A stretch of 27,146 bases of DNA, taken from assembly GCA_964587755.1 (NCBI GenBank), contig CAZPMC010000032.1, forward strand, positions 1 to 27,146, given 5' to 3'. Both the position numbers and the translations under genes were made by a program. The number at the start of each line of letters is the position of its first letter. Position 1 is the first letter of the stretch. Source of the DNA: CAZPMC01 sp964587755. Its GTDB lineage: Bacteria > Bacillota > Clostridia > Acetivibrionales > DTU013. This document shows positions 1 through 8,311 of the stretch, piece after piece. The notes beneath the pieces were generated by a model. It worked only from the letters and a program-made list of their open reading frames with translations. It did no database searches and was not told the DNA's origin.

Positions 1-310
1 CTTACAGCCTGTTTCCGACATTACTCCGGTGCATGAAGATTGTCTGCTCTTATGCTGTTACCTCGCGCCCGCTTGAAAGCCAGATATGATAATACAGCCT
101 GTCCGTTACGAAGCGCGATACCTGTCTTGTAGAACCAGCCGCCCCACTGCTATAATTTTACTTCACAAAACTCCATAATAATGTTAAAATAATGACGGTA
201 AGTAGTAAAATGATGTATACAATATACTAAATGCCCATACTAAAAGGACTCAGTAAAGCAGTATGTTGCTACATAAGAAATAATAGTACAAGAGTAGAGG
301 GGAGATTCAA
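1..310. other. Intergenic or unidentified region upstream of nifJ
   Basis: No gene is recognisable here. By hand count bases 1-150 are about 52% GC, while 151-310 are about 29% GC, so the composition steps sharply near 150. On the minus strand the interval 149 down to 24 is open for about 42 codons, ending at a stop at 23-21, but it has no start codon and matches nothing I recognise. The 9-mer acagcctgt occurs twice (5-13 and 94-102 approximately). The AT-rich half should hold the nifJ promoter. A loose candidate is ATGACG (192-197), 18 bp, TATACA (216-221). A Rex-like sequence overlaps it at 181-198: the left half fits the consensus in 6 of 7 bases and the right half only in 3 of 7. Confidence 0.4.
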
Positions 311-3300
311 ATGGCAAGAAAAATGAAAACCATGGACGGAAATACCGCTGCGGCTTATATAGCATATGCCTATACAGACGTAGCCGGGATTTATCCGATT
401 ACTCCGTCATCCGTCATGGCCGAGCGTGTTGATGAATGGTCGGCAAACGGAAAGAAAAATATTTTCGGACAAGAAGTGAAGGTCGTAGAAATGCAATCTG
501 AGGCTGGCGCTGCAGGTACAGTACACGGTTCATTGACTGCAGGCGCACTGACTACAACATTTACAGCATCACAGGGATTGCTTCTGATGATACCGAATCT
601 TTACAAGATAGCAGGCGAATTGCTGCCCGGCGTATTCCACGTCAGTGCCAGGGCAGTTGCATCTCATGCCCTTTCAATATTCGGTGATCACTCAGACGTT
701 ATGGCATGCCGCCAGACGGGAGCTGCTTTATTAGCCAACAGCAGTGTCCAGCAGGTAATGGACCTTGCACCTGTTGCACATTTAAGTGCTATTAAGGGAA
801 GAGTTCCATTTATAAACTTCTTTGATGGCTTCAGGACCTCACACGAGACACAAAAAATAGAGGTATTAGAGTACGATGAATTAGAAAAGCTGATTGACTA
901 CGATGCAGTGAGAGAATTTAGAAAGCGTTCATTAAATCCTGAGCGTCCAACTCTCAGGGGCACTGCTCAAAATCCCGATATCTTCTTCCAGGCTCGTGAA
1001 GCTTGCAACAAATATTACGATGCACTTCCTGAAGTGGTTGAGGAATACTGTAAAAAGATTAGTGAGCTCACAGGAAGAGAGTACGGATTATTCAATTACT
1101 ACGGAGCACCTAACGCTGAAAGAATTATAGTTGCTATGGGCTCAGTATGTGAAACCATTAAAGAAACAATAGATTACCTAAATGCTTCCGGAGAAAATGT
1201 AGGACTTGTTGAAGTACATCTTTACAGACCTTTCTCTGTTAAGCACTTCTTAAAGGCTATTCCTGATTCGGTTAAGAAGATTGCAGTCCTTGACAGAACC
1301 AAGGAGCCGGGTGCACTGGGAGAACCTTTATATCAGGATGTATGTACTGCACTTTATGAAAACGGAAAAGCTCCTGTAATAGTTGCAGGACGCTATGGAT
1401 TAGGTTCTAAGGACACAACACCTGCACAGATAGTTGCGGTTTACAACAACCTTAAGTCTGATACACCAAAGAATCACTTTACAATTGGTATCATTGATGA
1501 TGTTACAAATCTTTCACTGGAAGTAGGCGAAGAGCTTGACACTACACCTGAAGGAACTGTAAGCTGCAAGTTCTGGGGACTTGGTTCCGACGGTACTGTT
1601 GGTGCAAACAAGAACTCAATTAAAATTATCGGCGACCATACCGATATGTACGCTCAGGCTTATTTTGCCTATGACTCCAAAAAGTCCGGCGGTGTTACAA
1701 TTTCCCACTTAAGGTTTGGCAAGAAGCCCATTCATTCAACCTATCTTATTAATAAGGCTGACTTTGTTGCTTGCCACAATCCGTCCTATATTGATAAATA
1801 TGATATGGTAGATGATCTTAAGGAAAACGGAACATTCCTGCTTAACTGCGGCTGGACTCAGGAAGAGCTTGAAGAAAAACTTCCGGCAAAAGTAAAACGC
1901 CTAATAGCTAAAAGAAATATTAATTTCTATACCATTGACGGTGTTTCCATAGGTAAAGAAATCGGGCTTGGAAGCAGGATAAATATGATTATGCAGGCAG
2001 CATTCTTCAAGCTTGCTAACATTATCCCTCTTGACGATGCTGTCAAGTACATGAAGGAAGCTATACTGGCTACCTACGGCAGAAAAGGCGAGAAGGTAGT
2101 CAACATGAACTACCTTGCTGTTGATAAGGGTATTGAAGCATTAAAGAAAATTGAGGTTCCTGCAAGCTGGGCAGATGCCACAGACGTTAAGGCTGAAGAA
2201 AAGGACGCACCTGCATTTATAACAAATGTTCTCGAGCCTATGAACAAGCAGCTTGGGGATAAGCTTCCTGTCAGCACCTTTGTTGATATGGAGGATGGTA
2301 CTTTCCCTGTAGGAACTGCAAGATATGAAAAGAGAGGAATTGCAGTAGACGTTCCTGAATGGCAGATAGACAATTGTATACAGTGCAACCAGTGTGCATA
2401 TGTATGTCCTCATGCCGCTATAAGACCTTTCCTTTTGGATGAAGAGGAAGTTAAGAATGCACCCGAAGGTTTTGAATCAAAGAAGGCTATTGGTAAAGGG
2501 TTTGACGGACTCAATTTCAGAATTCAGGTATCGGTTCTTGACTGTGCTGGCTGCGGAAGCTGCGCAAATGTTTGCCCTTCCAAGGAAAAGTCACTTATTA
2601 TGAAGCCTATAGAGACCCAGCTTGAACAAAGGACCAATTGGGATTATGCAATGACACTCAAACCGAAGAACCCCATGGGCTCCACAACAGTTAAGGGCAG
2701 TCAGTTTGAAGAGCCATTGCTTGAATTCTCAGGCGCTTGCGCAGGTTGCGGAGAAACTCCATATGCTAAGCTTCTTACACAGCTTTTCGGCGACAGAATG
2801 ATGATTGCCAACGCTACAGGCTGTTCATCAATCTGGGCAGGAAGTGCACCGTCAACGCCTTATTGTGCTAGCAAGGAAGGCTTTGGACCTGCTTGGGCTA
2901 ACTCATTGTTCGAGGACAATGCAGAGTTCGGATACGGTATGTACCTGGCTGTAAAGCAGATAAGAGACGGTATTGCAGATAAATGCAGAAAAGCTCTTAC
3001 GATGGAATTGCCTGAGGAGCTAAAATCAGCTTTATCAGCCTGGCTTGAAAGCATGGATGATGCAGAAGGCTCAAGGGCTGCTTCAAAACAAGTGAAAGCT
3101 GCTTTGAGTGAATATGTAGCCAAGGATTCAGCAGATGCTGAGGCAAAGGCTTTATTTGAAGAGATTTTGGATAACAGCGAATACCTTGTGAAAAAATCAC
3201 AGTGGATACTCGGTGGAGACGGCTGGGCTTATGATATAGGCTTTGGCGGACTTGACCATGTGCTTGCGTCCAATGAAGACGTAAATGTTCTTGTATTTGA

Positions 3301-3841
3301 TACCGAGGTGTACTCCAATACAGGCGGACAGTCATCTAAAGCTACACCAACAGGTGCAGTTGCACAGTTTGCTGCATCAGGAAAGTCAGTTAAGAAAAAA
3401 GACCTTGGAATGATTGCCATGTCATATGGATATGTGTACGTTGCACAAGTGGCAATGGGAGCAAACCAGAATCAGCTCATTAAGGCAATGATAGAGGCTG
3501 AGAAGTATCCCGGACCATCTCTCATAATTGCGTATGCACCTTGCATAAATCATGGCTTGAGGCTTGGCATGGGACAATCAATTCTCGAAGAAAAGAGAGC
3601 GGTTGAAGCAGGCTATTGGCACCTTTACAGATACAATCCTGCTCTTAAGGAGGAAGGAAAGAATCCGTTTATACTGGACTCCAGAGAGCCGACCGCATCA
3701 TACAGAGACTTTATTATGGGTGAGGTCAGATACTCATCATTAACAAGGTCATTCCCTGAAAGAGCTGAGGATCTCTTCGAAGAAGCAGAAAAGCATGCAA
3801 AAGAGCGTTATGAGACATACAAAAAGCTCGCAGAGGGTTAA
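311..3841 (+). CDS. nifJ: Pyruvate:ferredoxin (flavodoxin) oxidoreductase
   Basis: This 1176-residue single-chain enzyme is expected to oxidise pyruvate and CoA to acetyl-CoA and CO2 in the cytoplasm, passing electrons to ferredoxin. It is a central enzyme of clostridial fermentation. The domain order is complete: an N-terminal pyrimidine-binding region (YPITPSSVMAE near residue 28), a middle CoA-binding part, a two-cluster ferredoxin domain with C689/C692/C695/C699 and C745/C748/C751/C755, and a C-terminal TPP-binding part with GDG at 969-971 followed by NTGGQSSK. Cysteines 810, 813, 838 and 1078 fit the ligands of the proximal 4Fe-4S cluster known from the Desulfovibrio africanus enzyme. 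The ATG follows an AGAGGGGAG ribosome binding site. The gene is monocistronic, bounded by an upstream AT-rich leader and a downstream terminator. No frameshift or missing ligand is visible. Confidence 0.98.
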   Translation: MARKMKTMDGNTAAAYIAYAYTDVAGIYPITPSSVMAERVDEWSANGKKNIFGQEVKVVEMQSEAGAAGTVHGSLTAGALTTTFTASQGLLLMIPNLYKIAGELLPGVFHVSARAVASHALSIFGDHSDVMACRQTGAALLANSSVQQVMDLAPVAHLSAIKGRVPFINFFDGFRTSHETQKIEVLEYDELEKLIDYDAVREFRKRSLNPERPTLRGTAQNPDIFFQAREACNKYYDALPEVVEEYCKKISELTGREYGLFNYYGAPNAERIIVAMGSVCETIKETIDYLNASGENVGLVEVHLYRPFSVKHFLKAIPDSVKKIAVLDRTKEPGALGEPLYQDVCTALYENGKAPVIVAGRYGLGSKDTTPAQIVAVYNNLKSDTPKNHFTIGIIDDVTNLSLEVGEELDTTPEGTVSCKFWGLGSDGTVGANKNSIKIIGDHTDMYAQAYFAYDSKKSGGVTISHLRFGKKPIHSTYLINKADFVACHNPSYIDKYDMVDDLKENGTFLLNCGWTQEELEEKLPAKVKRLIAKRNINFYTIDGVSIGKEIGLGSRINMIMQAAFFKLANIIPLDDAVKYMKEAILATYGRKGEKVVNMNYLAVDKGIEALKKIEVPASWADATDVKAEEKDAPAFITNVLEPMNKQLGDKLPVSTFVDMEDGTFPVGTARYEKRGIAVDVPEWQIDNCIQCNQCAYVCPHAAIRPFLLDEEEVKNAPEGFESKKAIGKGFDGLNFRIQVSVLDCAGCGSCANVCPSKEKSLIMKPIETQLEQRTNWDYAMTLKPKNPMGSTTVKGSQFEEPLLEFSGACAGCGETPYAKLLTQLFGDRMMIANATGCSSIWAGSAPSTPYCASKEGFGPAWANSLFEDNAEFGYGMYLAVKQIRDGIADKCRKALTMELPEELKSALSAWLESMDDAEGSRAASKQVKAALSEYVAKDSADAEAKALFEEILDNSEYLVKKSQWILGGDGWAYDIGFGGLDHVLASNEDVNVLVFDTEVYSNTGGQSSKATPTGAVAQFAASGKSVKKKDLGMIAMSYGYVYVAQVAMGANQNQLIKAMIEAEKYPGPSLIIAYAPCINHGLRLGMGQSILEEKRAVEAGYWHLYRYNPALKEEGKNPFILDSREPTASYRDFIMGEVRYSSLTRSFPERAEDLFEEAEKHAKERYETYKKLAEG

Positions 3842-3879
3842 ACAGGTCTAAACACAAAAGGATTAAACGGACGATCATT

Positions 3880-3920
3880 GAAAGCCCCTGAGAATAAAAA
3901 ACAGGGGGCTTTCATTTTCT
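3880..3920 (+). terminator. Rho-independent terminator of nifJ
   Basis: GAAAGCCCCTG (3880-3890) pairs with CAGGGGGCTTTC (3902-3913) with a single bulged G, leaving an A-rich loop and followed by a T-rich tail. It separates nifJ from the zinc-ribbon gene. Confidence 0.85.
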
Positions 3921-3960
3921 TCTGTCTATGACACTAAAAGATATAATAGGAGGAGCACCA

Positions 3961-5628
3961 ATGTTTTGTGCAAAATGTGGAACTCAATTAAACGAAGGAA
4001 CTAAATTCTGCAGCTCTTGTGGTTCACCGGTACAACAAAATACTGAGACCACCATTCCAAACCAGGAAGCAGGAAAAAAGAACAGCAAGAAACTGCCGGT
4101 TATTATAGGGTCAATTGCAGCAGTTGTATTAATTTGCATTTTGGTATTCAATAACTTGTGGGCGATTGCCCCCAAAGCTTATTACGGCAAGCTGGAATCA
4201 CGCAATAAGCTATTTTCATTGGATGAAATATACCAAAAGGTGGTAAAGACTACCGACATAAAGCCCTTTAGTAAAGATGTAGGAATTACCGTAACCCAGG
4301 TGGGCGATCTGGGAATGCTGGAATCGATTCTAAAGGATTTAGAAATACGGGCTCAGATTGATTATGGCAAAGGGCAGTCATCATTGTATGCAAGCTGTAA
4401 ATACATGAATAATGTACTGGCAGACGCTATCCTGTATACCGACAAGGATATTGTGGGCATAGGGCTGCCTGTTCTTTATGATAGAAGCTTTATAGCAAAA
4501 AAGGACGAGATTTCAAAAGCACTCACTAATATCACTGGCAGTGAAACAGATCTGGATTTTGAAGAAATGCAGGAGTTAAAAAAACAGTTAGGTCAGGATA
4601 TTAAAGTTCTTGATAAAGCCATTAACAGATACGCCAAACTAGCATTTAAGAATATACCGTCCAAAAGCATTGATATATCCAAAGGTGACGGACCTGTCCG
4701 CATATACACATGGAATACCGGCAGTGCCAAATCTGCAATGGAGCTGAAAAAATATAAGAATGTTGAACTGAAGTTTACCGAAAGGGACTTAAACATTATT
4801 GCGGATAAGGTGCTCTCTGAGCTGCAAAAAGACGATGAGGTTTTAAACATTATAGCAAAATACGCACAGTTAGGCGAAAAGCTGTCATACGGATATTATT
4901 ATGAGGATTCTATTCCCGATGAGGATATGAGAAAGGAAATTGTAGAAAATCTAAAAGAGGAAATAGAGGACGCCAGAGAAGACCTGGACTTAGAAGATGA
5001 TTTTGATGATGAGGACGAGGAGATTGTTGTCTCTATTTCATCTATTGTTGATAAGAAGGGCAATATTGTAAGCAGGAGAATCATCTTTGACAACAGCAAT
5101 GTAGTAACAATAAACCGTTTCCACGGCAAGGACGATCTTATTGTCACCGAGATAAACATAAGTGAAGGAAAGCTAGGGTTGGGAGACCAAATTGCAAACC
5201 TGTATATTTATAATGGCGATGACTACAGAGGTATTAGGTTAAGAACTGAATATGAGGGTACTATGGAGCTTAATTATAAGCGCAGTGAAAAAGGCAAAAA
5301 CGCATCCGGTATCGATTATGGTGAATACAGTGCCTTTATGCATTCCCGGGGTGAGCAGTACATAGTGAGCTTGAAGGTCGACTCAAAAAGCAGCTCTAAG
5401 AACTCTGAGTTATACAAATTGAGATTACAGAAGAATGGACGGGACCTTATAGCATGCAATATACAAGCCAGTGAGCTGAAAAACAAATCAAAGATGAAGT
5501 TTAGTAAAGGTGACGCTATTGATCTTGCATCGGCAGATGCGGATGAGCTTGAGGAGATATTCTATTCCATAGGGTCTCAATTAAATGATACATTATACGA
5601 GATGCAGAGAATTATGTATGAGTATTAA
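3961..5628 (+). CDS. Zinc-ribbon, single-pass membrane protein of unknown function
   Basis: The 555-residue protein starts with a zinc ribbon: CAKCG at residues 3-7 and CSSCG about 14 residues later, the usual two CxxC knuckles. A Ser/Asn/Lys-rich linker follows, then one hydrophobic helix at about residues 40-63. The remaining ~490 residues should lie outside the membrane and include a strongly acidic stretch (runs of D and E near residues 335-360) and predicted mixed alpha/beta structure. I do not recognise the large C-terminal domain. ATG 3961 is preferred over the in-frame ATG 3928 because AGGAGG sits just before it and the zinc ribbon then begins at residue 3, as in related proteins. Single-gene unit: terminators stand on both sides. 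Clostridia often carry several such zinc-ribbon membrane proteins, and a role in envelope sensing would be speculation. Confidence 0.85.
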   Translation: MFCAKCGTQLNEGTKFCSSCGSPVQQNTETTIPNQEAGKKNSKKLPVIIGSIAAVVLICILVFNNLWAIAPKAYYGKLESRNKLFSLDEIYQKVVKTTDIKPFSKDVGITVTQVGDLGMLESILKDLEIRAQIDYGKGQSSLYASCKYMNNVLADAILYTDKDIVGIGLPVLYDRSFIAKKDEISKALTNITGSETDLDFEEMQELKKQLGQDIKVLDKAINRYAKLAFKNIPSKSIDISKGDGPVRIYTWNTGSAKSAMELKKYKNVELKFTERDLNIIADKVLSELQKDDEVLNIIAKYAQLGEKLSYGYYYEDSIPDEDMRKEIVENLKEEIEDAREDLDLEDDFDDEDEEIVVSISSIVDKKGNIVSRRIIFDNSNVVTINRFHGKDDLIVTEINISEGKLGLGDQIANLYIYNGDDYRGIRLRTEYEGTMELNYKRSEKGKNASGIDYGEYSAFMHSRGEQYIVSLKVDSKSSSKNSELYKLRLQKNGRDLIACNIQASELKNKSKMKFSKGDAIDLASADADELEEIFYSIGSQLNDTLYEMQRIMYEY

Positions 5629-5640
5629 ACGGCTGCGGGT

Positions 5641-5668
5641 AAGAGGAGCTTAACAGCTCCTCTTTTTT
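5641..5668 (+). terminator. Rho-independent terminator
   Basis: AAGAGGAGCT (5641-5650) pairs perfectly with AGCTCCTCTT (5655-5664) around a 4-base loop and runs into a T tract (5663-5668). It ends the zinc-ribbon gene transcript. Confidence 0.92.
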
Positions 5669-5783
5669 ATTGTCATAGCCATTCATTCTATATCCTCTTT
5701 AAAATGCATATAATTTAATGCTCCGGGTTTAACATGGACATATGATATGGTGCGGCTGCGATGTAGCAGAGAAAGGAACTTAT

Positions 5784-6770
5784 ATGCTGGGCTTGGACAG
5801 AGAGGTTGCAGATAAATATGATCTGAATGTAAAAAGTATTATTATGTACAGGGATTTGTATTTAATAGACACGTCAAAGGGGCGCAAGGCATTAAAAAGA
5901 ATACCCTTTTCTGAAGACAGATTGCTGTTTGTTCATGGAGCCAAGGAACACTTAGTTAACAACGGATTTACTTGTTTAGACAGGTATCTTTACACAATAG
6001 ACGGTAAGCCATACTTTAACTTCGAGAACAACTGTTATGCAATGGTGGATTATATAGATGGCCGGGAAAGCGATTTTGAAAGTGAGAAGGATATTCAAAA
6101 AGCGTCAAGGACTTTGGGGGAGCTTCACAAAGCTTCAAAAGGGTATATCCCGCCAGCCGACTGCAGGGTCAGGAATGAGCTGGGGAAGCTGCCTGCATAC
6201 TTTTCAAAAAGGCTTGAGGATATAAGGAAGATGAAGAGGCTGGCGCAAAAGAGCATGGGACAATTTGACAGGATGCTGCTTGAATGCGTCGACTCCTTTT
6301 ATGAGGACGGGGAAAATGCCATCAGCGAGCTTAATGCTTCAAATTACGCTCAACTGGTAGAGAAAACAAGGGGAGATAAACTTTTCTGCCACCATGATTA
6401 TGCACACCGCAATATTATTATGGGCGATGATAAGGTACATATCATTAATTTTGATTATTGCTGTTACGAGCTTAGAGTGTATGATGTGGCCAACTTAATC
6501 AGACGGAAAATGCGAAAGTGTAATTGGGATATTAAAAAAGCTATAAGTATTTTAGATAAATACTGTAGTGTAGAGCCTCTCAGCAAGGATGATTTTGTAG
6601 TACTTAAGATTATCCTTCAGTTTCCCCAGAAGTTCTGGAGAGTTGCAAACCGTTACTACAACAGCAGAAGAAGCTGGTCGGAGAGAAGCTTTATGGCGCG
6701 TCTGCGGGAAGTAACCGGGGAGATGGATTACCATAAAAAATTTATTAGAAATTTCTCTCAAGTTTATTAG
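5784..6770 (+). CDS. CotS-family spore coat kinase-like protein
   Basis: A 328-residue member of the CotS/CotI/YutH spore coat family, which has the aminoglycoside-phosphotransferase/kinase fold. The catalytic-loop equivalent is HHDYAHRN with D205 and N210, and the DFG-like metal site is INFDY with D224, so the residues needed for phosphotransfer are present. The family tail (YDVANLIRR, then a basic C-terminus) is typical. The likely role is in the coat or mother cell during sporulation; the substrate is unknown. The start at 5784 is chosen because AAAGGA precedes it and homologues begin close to this DREV..KYDLNVK segment; the longer start at 5742 has no ribosome binding site. A possible mother-cell (SigE/SigK-like) -10 element, CATATAAT, lies at 5707-5714, but no convincing -35 is correctly spaced. 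yabG follows 83 bases downstream, which supports a sporulation role. Confidence 0.9.
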   Translation: MLGLDREVADKYDLNVKSIIMYRDLYLIDTSKGRKALKRIPFSEDRLLFVHGAKEHLVNNGFTCLDRYLYTIDGKPYFNFENNCYAMVDYIDGRESDFESEKDIQKASRTLGELHKASKGYIPPADCRVRNELGKLPAYFSKRLEDIRKMKRLAQKSMGQFDRMLLECVDSFYEDGENAISELNASNYAQLVEKTRGDKLFCHHDYAHRNIIMGDDKVHIINFDYCCYELRVYDVANLIRRKMRKCNWDIKKAISILDKYCSVEPLSKDDFVVLKIILQFPQKFWRVANRYYNSRRSWSERSFMARLREVTGEMDYHKKFIRNFSQVY

Positions 6771-6853
6771 TCAATTCAAAGCCGTACCACATAGTATGTA
6801 ATAAGGGGCTACTGCCAACGCGGTGCGAATTTATTACAAATGGTGGTGAGGAG

Positions 6854-7756
6854 ATGGAACAGCTAAAGATAGGAGATATTGTTGCAAGAAGATCCTATGG
6901 TTTTGATATTTTCTTTAAGGTCACAGACATTAAGGAAATAAATGGGGAAAGAATTGTTACTTTGAAAGGGATCAGCTATAGGATAGAGGCTGATGCACCA
7001 GAAACGGATTTGGAGCTGCAGCCTGTACACAAGGTGAGAGAGTACCGTGAAAAATGCTGCCACATTGCGCAAAGAAATAATGAACACAAAAGAGACTTGG
7101 AAAGAAGAATAGGAAGTTACTATGGCACCCGGTTTAGAGGATACTCAAAAAAAGCTTATATTAGAGATACCTCAGATGATGAGACGGGTAAAATCAGGAT
7201 ACCCGGCAAAGTACTCCATTTAGACGGAGATAAAGAATATTTGGAAAACTGCCTTGATGAATACAAACGTCTAGGGCTTACGGCTGCAGGGCATTATGTG
7301 CCGGAGAAGGATCAGCCCAATAGCGTTAAAGGGCTTTTGGATAAGCACAGACCCGATATTTTGGTTTTGACAGGTCATGACGGCTTTATTAAAGGTCATG
7401 ACAGCTACACAAATGTATCAGCCTATAGAAACTCACAATATTTTATTGATGCAGTTAAGGCAGCCAGGAAGTTTAACAACGATATGGACGGACTTGTTAT
7501 TTTTGCCGGAGCGTGTCAGTCGTTGTACAATGAGCTGATAAAAGCCGGAGCAAATTATGCCAGTGCACCCTTTAGGGAACTTATACATGCTCTTGATCCT
7601 GTCAGAGTTTGCGAAAAAATTGCTTTTACCAGTGTCGATAAAGTACTTAAGGCTCAGGAGGTAATTGATAATACGATAACGGGAAAAACTGGAATAGGTG
7701 GTATACAAACCAGGGGAAAATACCGGGAAGGCTACCCTATGGAGCCATATCATTAA
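6854..7756 (+). CDS. yabG: Sporulation-specific cysteine protease YabG
   Basis: The 300-residue protein matches YabG over its whole length: an N-terminal beta-rich part (IGDIVARRSYGFDIFFKV) and the central LHLDGD and LVLTGHDGF segments. YabG is made in the mother cell late in sporulation and trims spore coat proteins. The likely catalytic pair is H175 in TGHDG and C221 in GACQS. Their 46-residue spacing equals that of the His172/Cys218 pair which I recall being reported for Bacillus subtilis YabG. The ribosome binding site is GGTGAGGAG directly before ATG 6854. The yabG-veg order downstream is the same as in Bacillus, a strong context argument. I found no fully matching SigK promoter in the 83 bases upstream. 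Confidence 0.96.
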   Translation: MEQLKIGDIVARRSYGFDIFFKVTDIKEINGERIVTLKGISYRIEADAPETDLELQPVHKVREYREKCCHIAQRNNEHKRDLERRIGSYYGTRFRGYSKKAYIRDTSDDETGKIRIPGKVLHLDGDKEYLENCLDEYKRLGLTAAGHYVPEKDQPNSVKGLLDKHRPDILVLTGHDGFIKGHDSYTNVSAYRNSQYFIDAVKAARKFNNDMDGLVIFAGACQSLYNELIKAGANYASAPFRELIHALDPVRVCEKIAFTSVDKVLKAQEVIDNTITGKTGIGGIQTRGKYREGYPMEPYH

Positions 7757-7806
7757 ATTTTTAGCCGGCAATAATATAATTATTTAGCAACAATTTGGGA
7801 AAGTAC

Positions 7807-7836
7807 TTGACATAATTAATTTGCTACTGTTATAAT
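7807..7836 (+). promoter_or_regulatory. Upstream SigA-type promoter of veg (P1)
   Basis: TTGACA (7807-7812), an 18-base spacer and TATAAT (7831-7836): both hexamers match the housekeeping consensus exactly. It lies 64 bases upstream of the veg start codon. Confidence 0.85.
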
Positions 7837-7844
7837 ATAAATTT

Positions 7845-7873
7845 TTGACAAACACTGCGCTTTGTGGTATAAT
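7845..7873 (+). promoter_or_regulatory. Downstream SigA-type promoter of veg (P2), extended -10
   Basis: TTGACA (7845-7850), a 17-base spacer and TATAAT (7868-7873), preceded by TGG so that it is also an extended -10. This is a perfect consensus promoter, 27 bases upstream of the veg ATG. Veg promoters of Bacillus are known to be very strong. Confidence 0.93.
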
Positions 7874-7900
7874 GCTGAAAACAGAAGATGAGGTGATTAA

Positions 7901-8167
7901 ATGGCGGAAAAGAGTGACTTGTTTCAAATCAAGAAGAACATTGAGTCATGTATTGGCGAGAAAGTTCAACTAAAGGCCAATAAAGGAAGAAAGAAGGCAT
8001 TTATTAAAGAGGGAATCATAGAAAATTCTTACCCCAGCATCTTCATCATCAAGTTTGAAAATGATTATGAAACCACAAGGCGAGTTTCCTACAGCTATAC
8101 AGATATTCTTACGAAAGCAGTGGAACTTGTGATTTGCAAGGATAACAAAAAAATTCTTGTAAGTTGA
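7901..8167 (+). CDS. veg: Veg family protein (DUF1021)
   Basis: An 88-residue small basic protein with the Veg signature: KKNIESCIGEKVQLKANKGRK at the N-terminus and TRRVSYSYTDILTK near the C-terminus. Family members are about 80-90 residues long. In Bacillus subtilis Veg is abundant in vegetative cells and is reported to stimulate biofilm gene expression and to affect spore outgrowth; its biochemical action is unclear. The fold is predicted to be a small Sm-like or SH3-like beta barrel, which is inference. ATG 7901 follows GAGGTGA. The gene forms its own unit, with two strong promoters before it and a perfect terminator after it, so high constitutive expression is likely. It lies directly after yabG, as in Bacillus. 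Confidence 0.95.
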   Translation: MAEKSDLFQIKKNIESCIGEKVQLKANKGRKKAFIKEGIIENSYPSIFIIKFENDYETTRRVSYSYTDILTKAVELVICKDNKKILVS

Positions 8168-8200
8168 CGATGAGAACGATAAATAACCAAATTGCCTTAA

Positions 8201-8235
8201 AAAACAGTCCAATCATATGATTGGACTGTTTTTTT
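8201..8235 (+). terminator. Terminator of veg (perfect 32-base palindrome)
   Basis: The 32 bases 8201-8232 form an exact palindrome with 5' A and 3' T runs, giving a long hairpin followed by T residues to 8235. The A/T symmetry means it could also stop transcription from the opposite strand. Confidence 0.92.
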
Positions 8236-8238
8236 GTA

Positions 8239-8267
8239 ATAATTCCAAAACCTAATCAATATACATT
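8239..8267 (+). promoter_or_regulatory. Candidate SigE-type promoter of sipL
   Basis: ATA (8239-8241), 18 bases, TATACATT (8260-8267). The Bacillus SigE consensus is ATA, 16-18 bases, CATACANT, so only the first base of the -10 differs. SipL is a known mother-cell (SigE-dependent) protein in Clostridioides difficile, which agrees with this call. The short motif can occur by chance. Confidence 0.45.
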
Positions 8268-8311
8268 AAAAGAGAAAATTGTTTCTAAGTCACGTGGGAG
8301 GGGGATTTAAA

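Noticed and set aside
61..150. Cobalamin riboswitch-like fragments (AAGCCAG and CCTG) in the left-edge region
   Set aside because: The B12-box spacing is wrong and the core elements of the aptamer are missing.
6798..6837. Inverted repeat GTAATAA/TTATTAC between the CotS-family gene and yabG
   Set aside because: Only 7 A/T-rich base pairs with a 26-base loop; not convincing as a terminator or operator.
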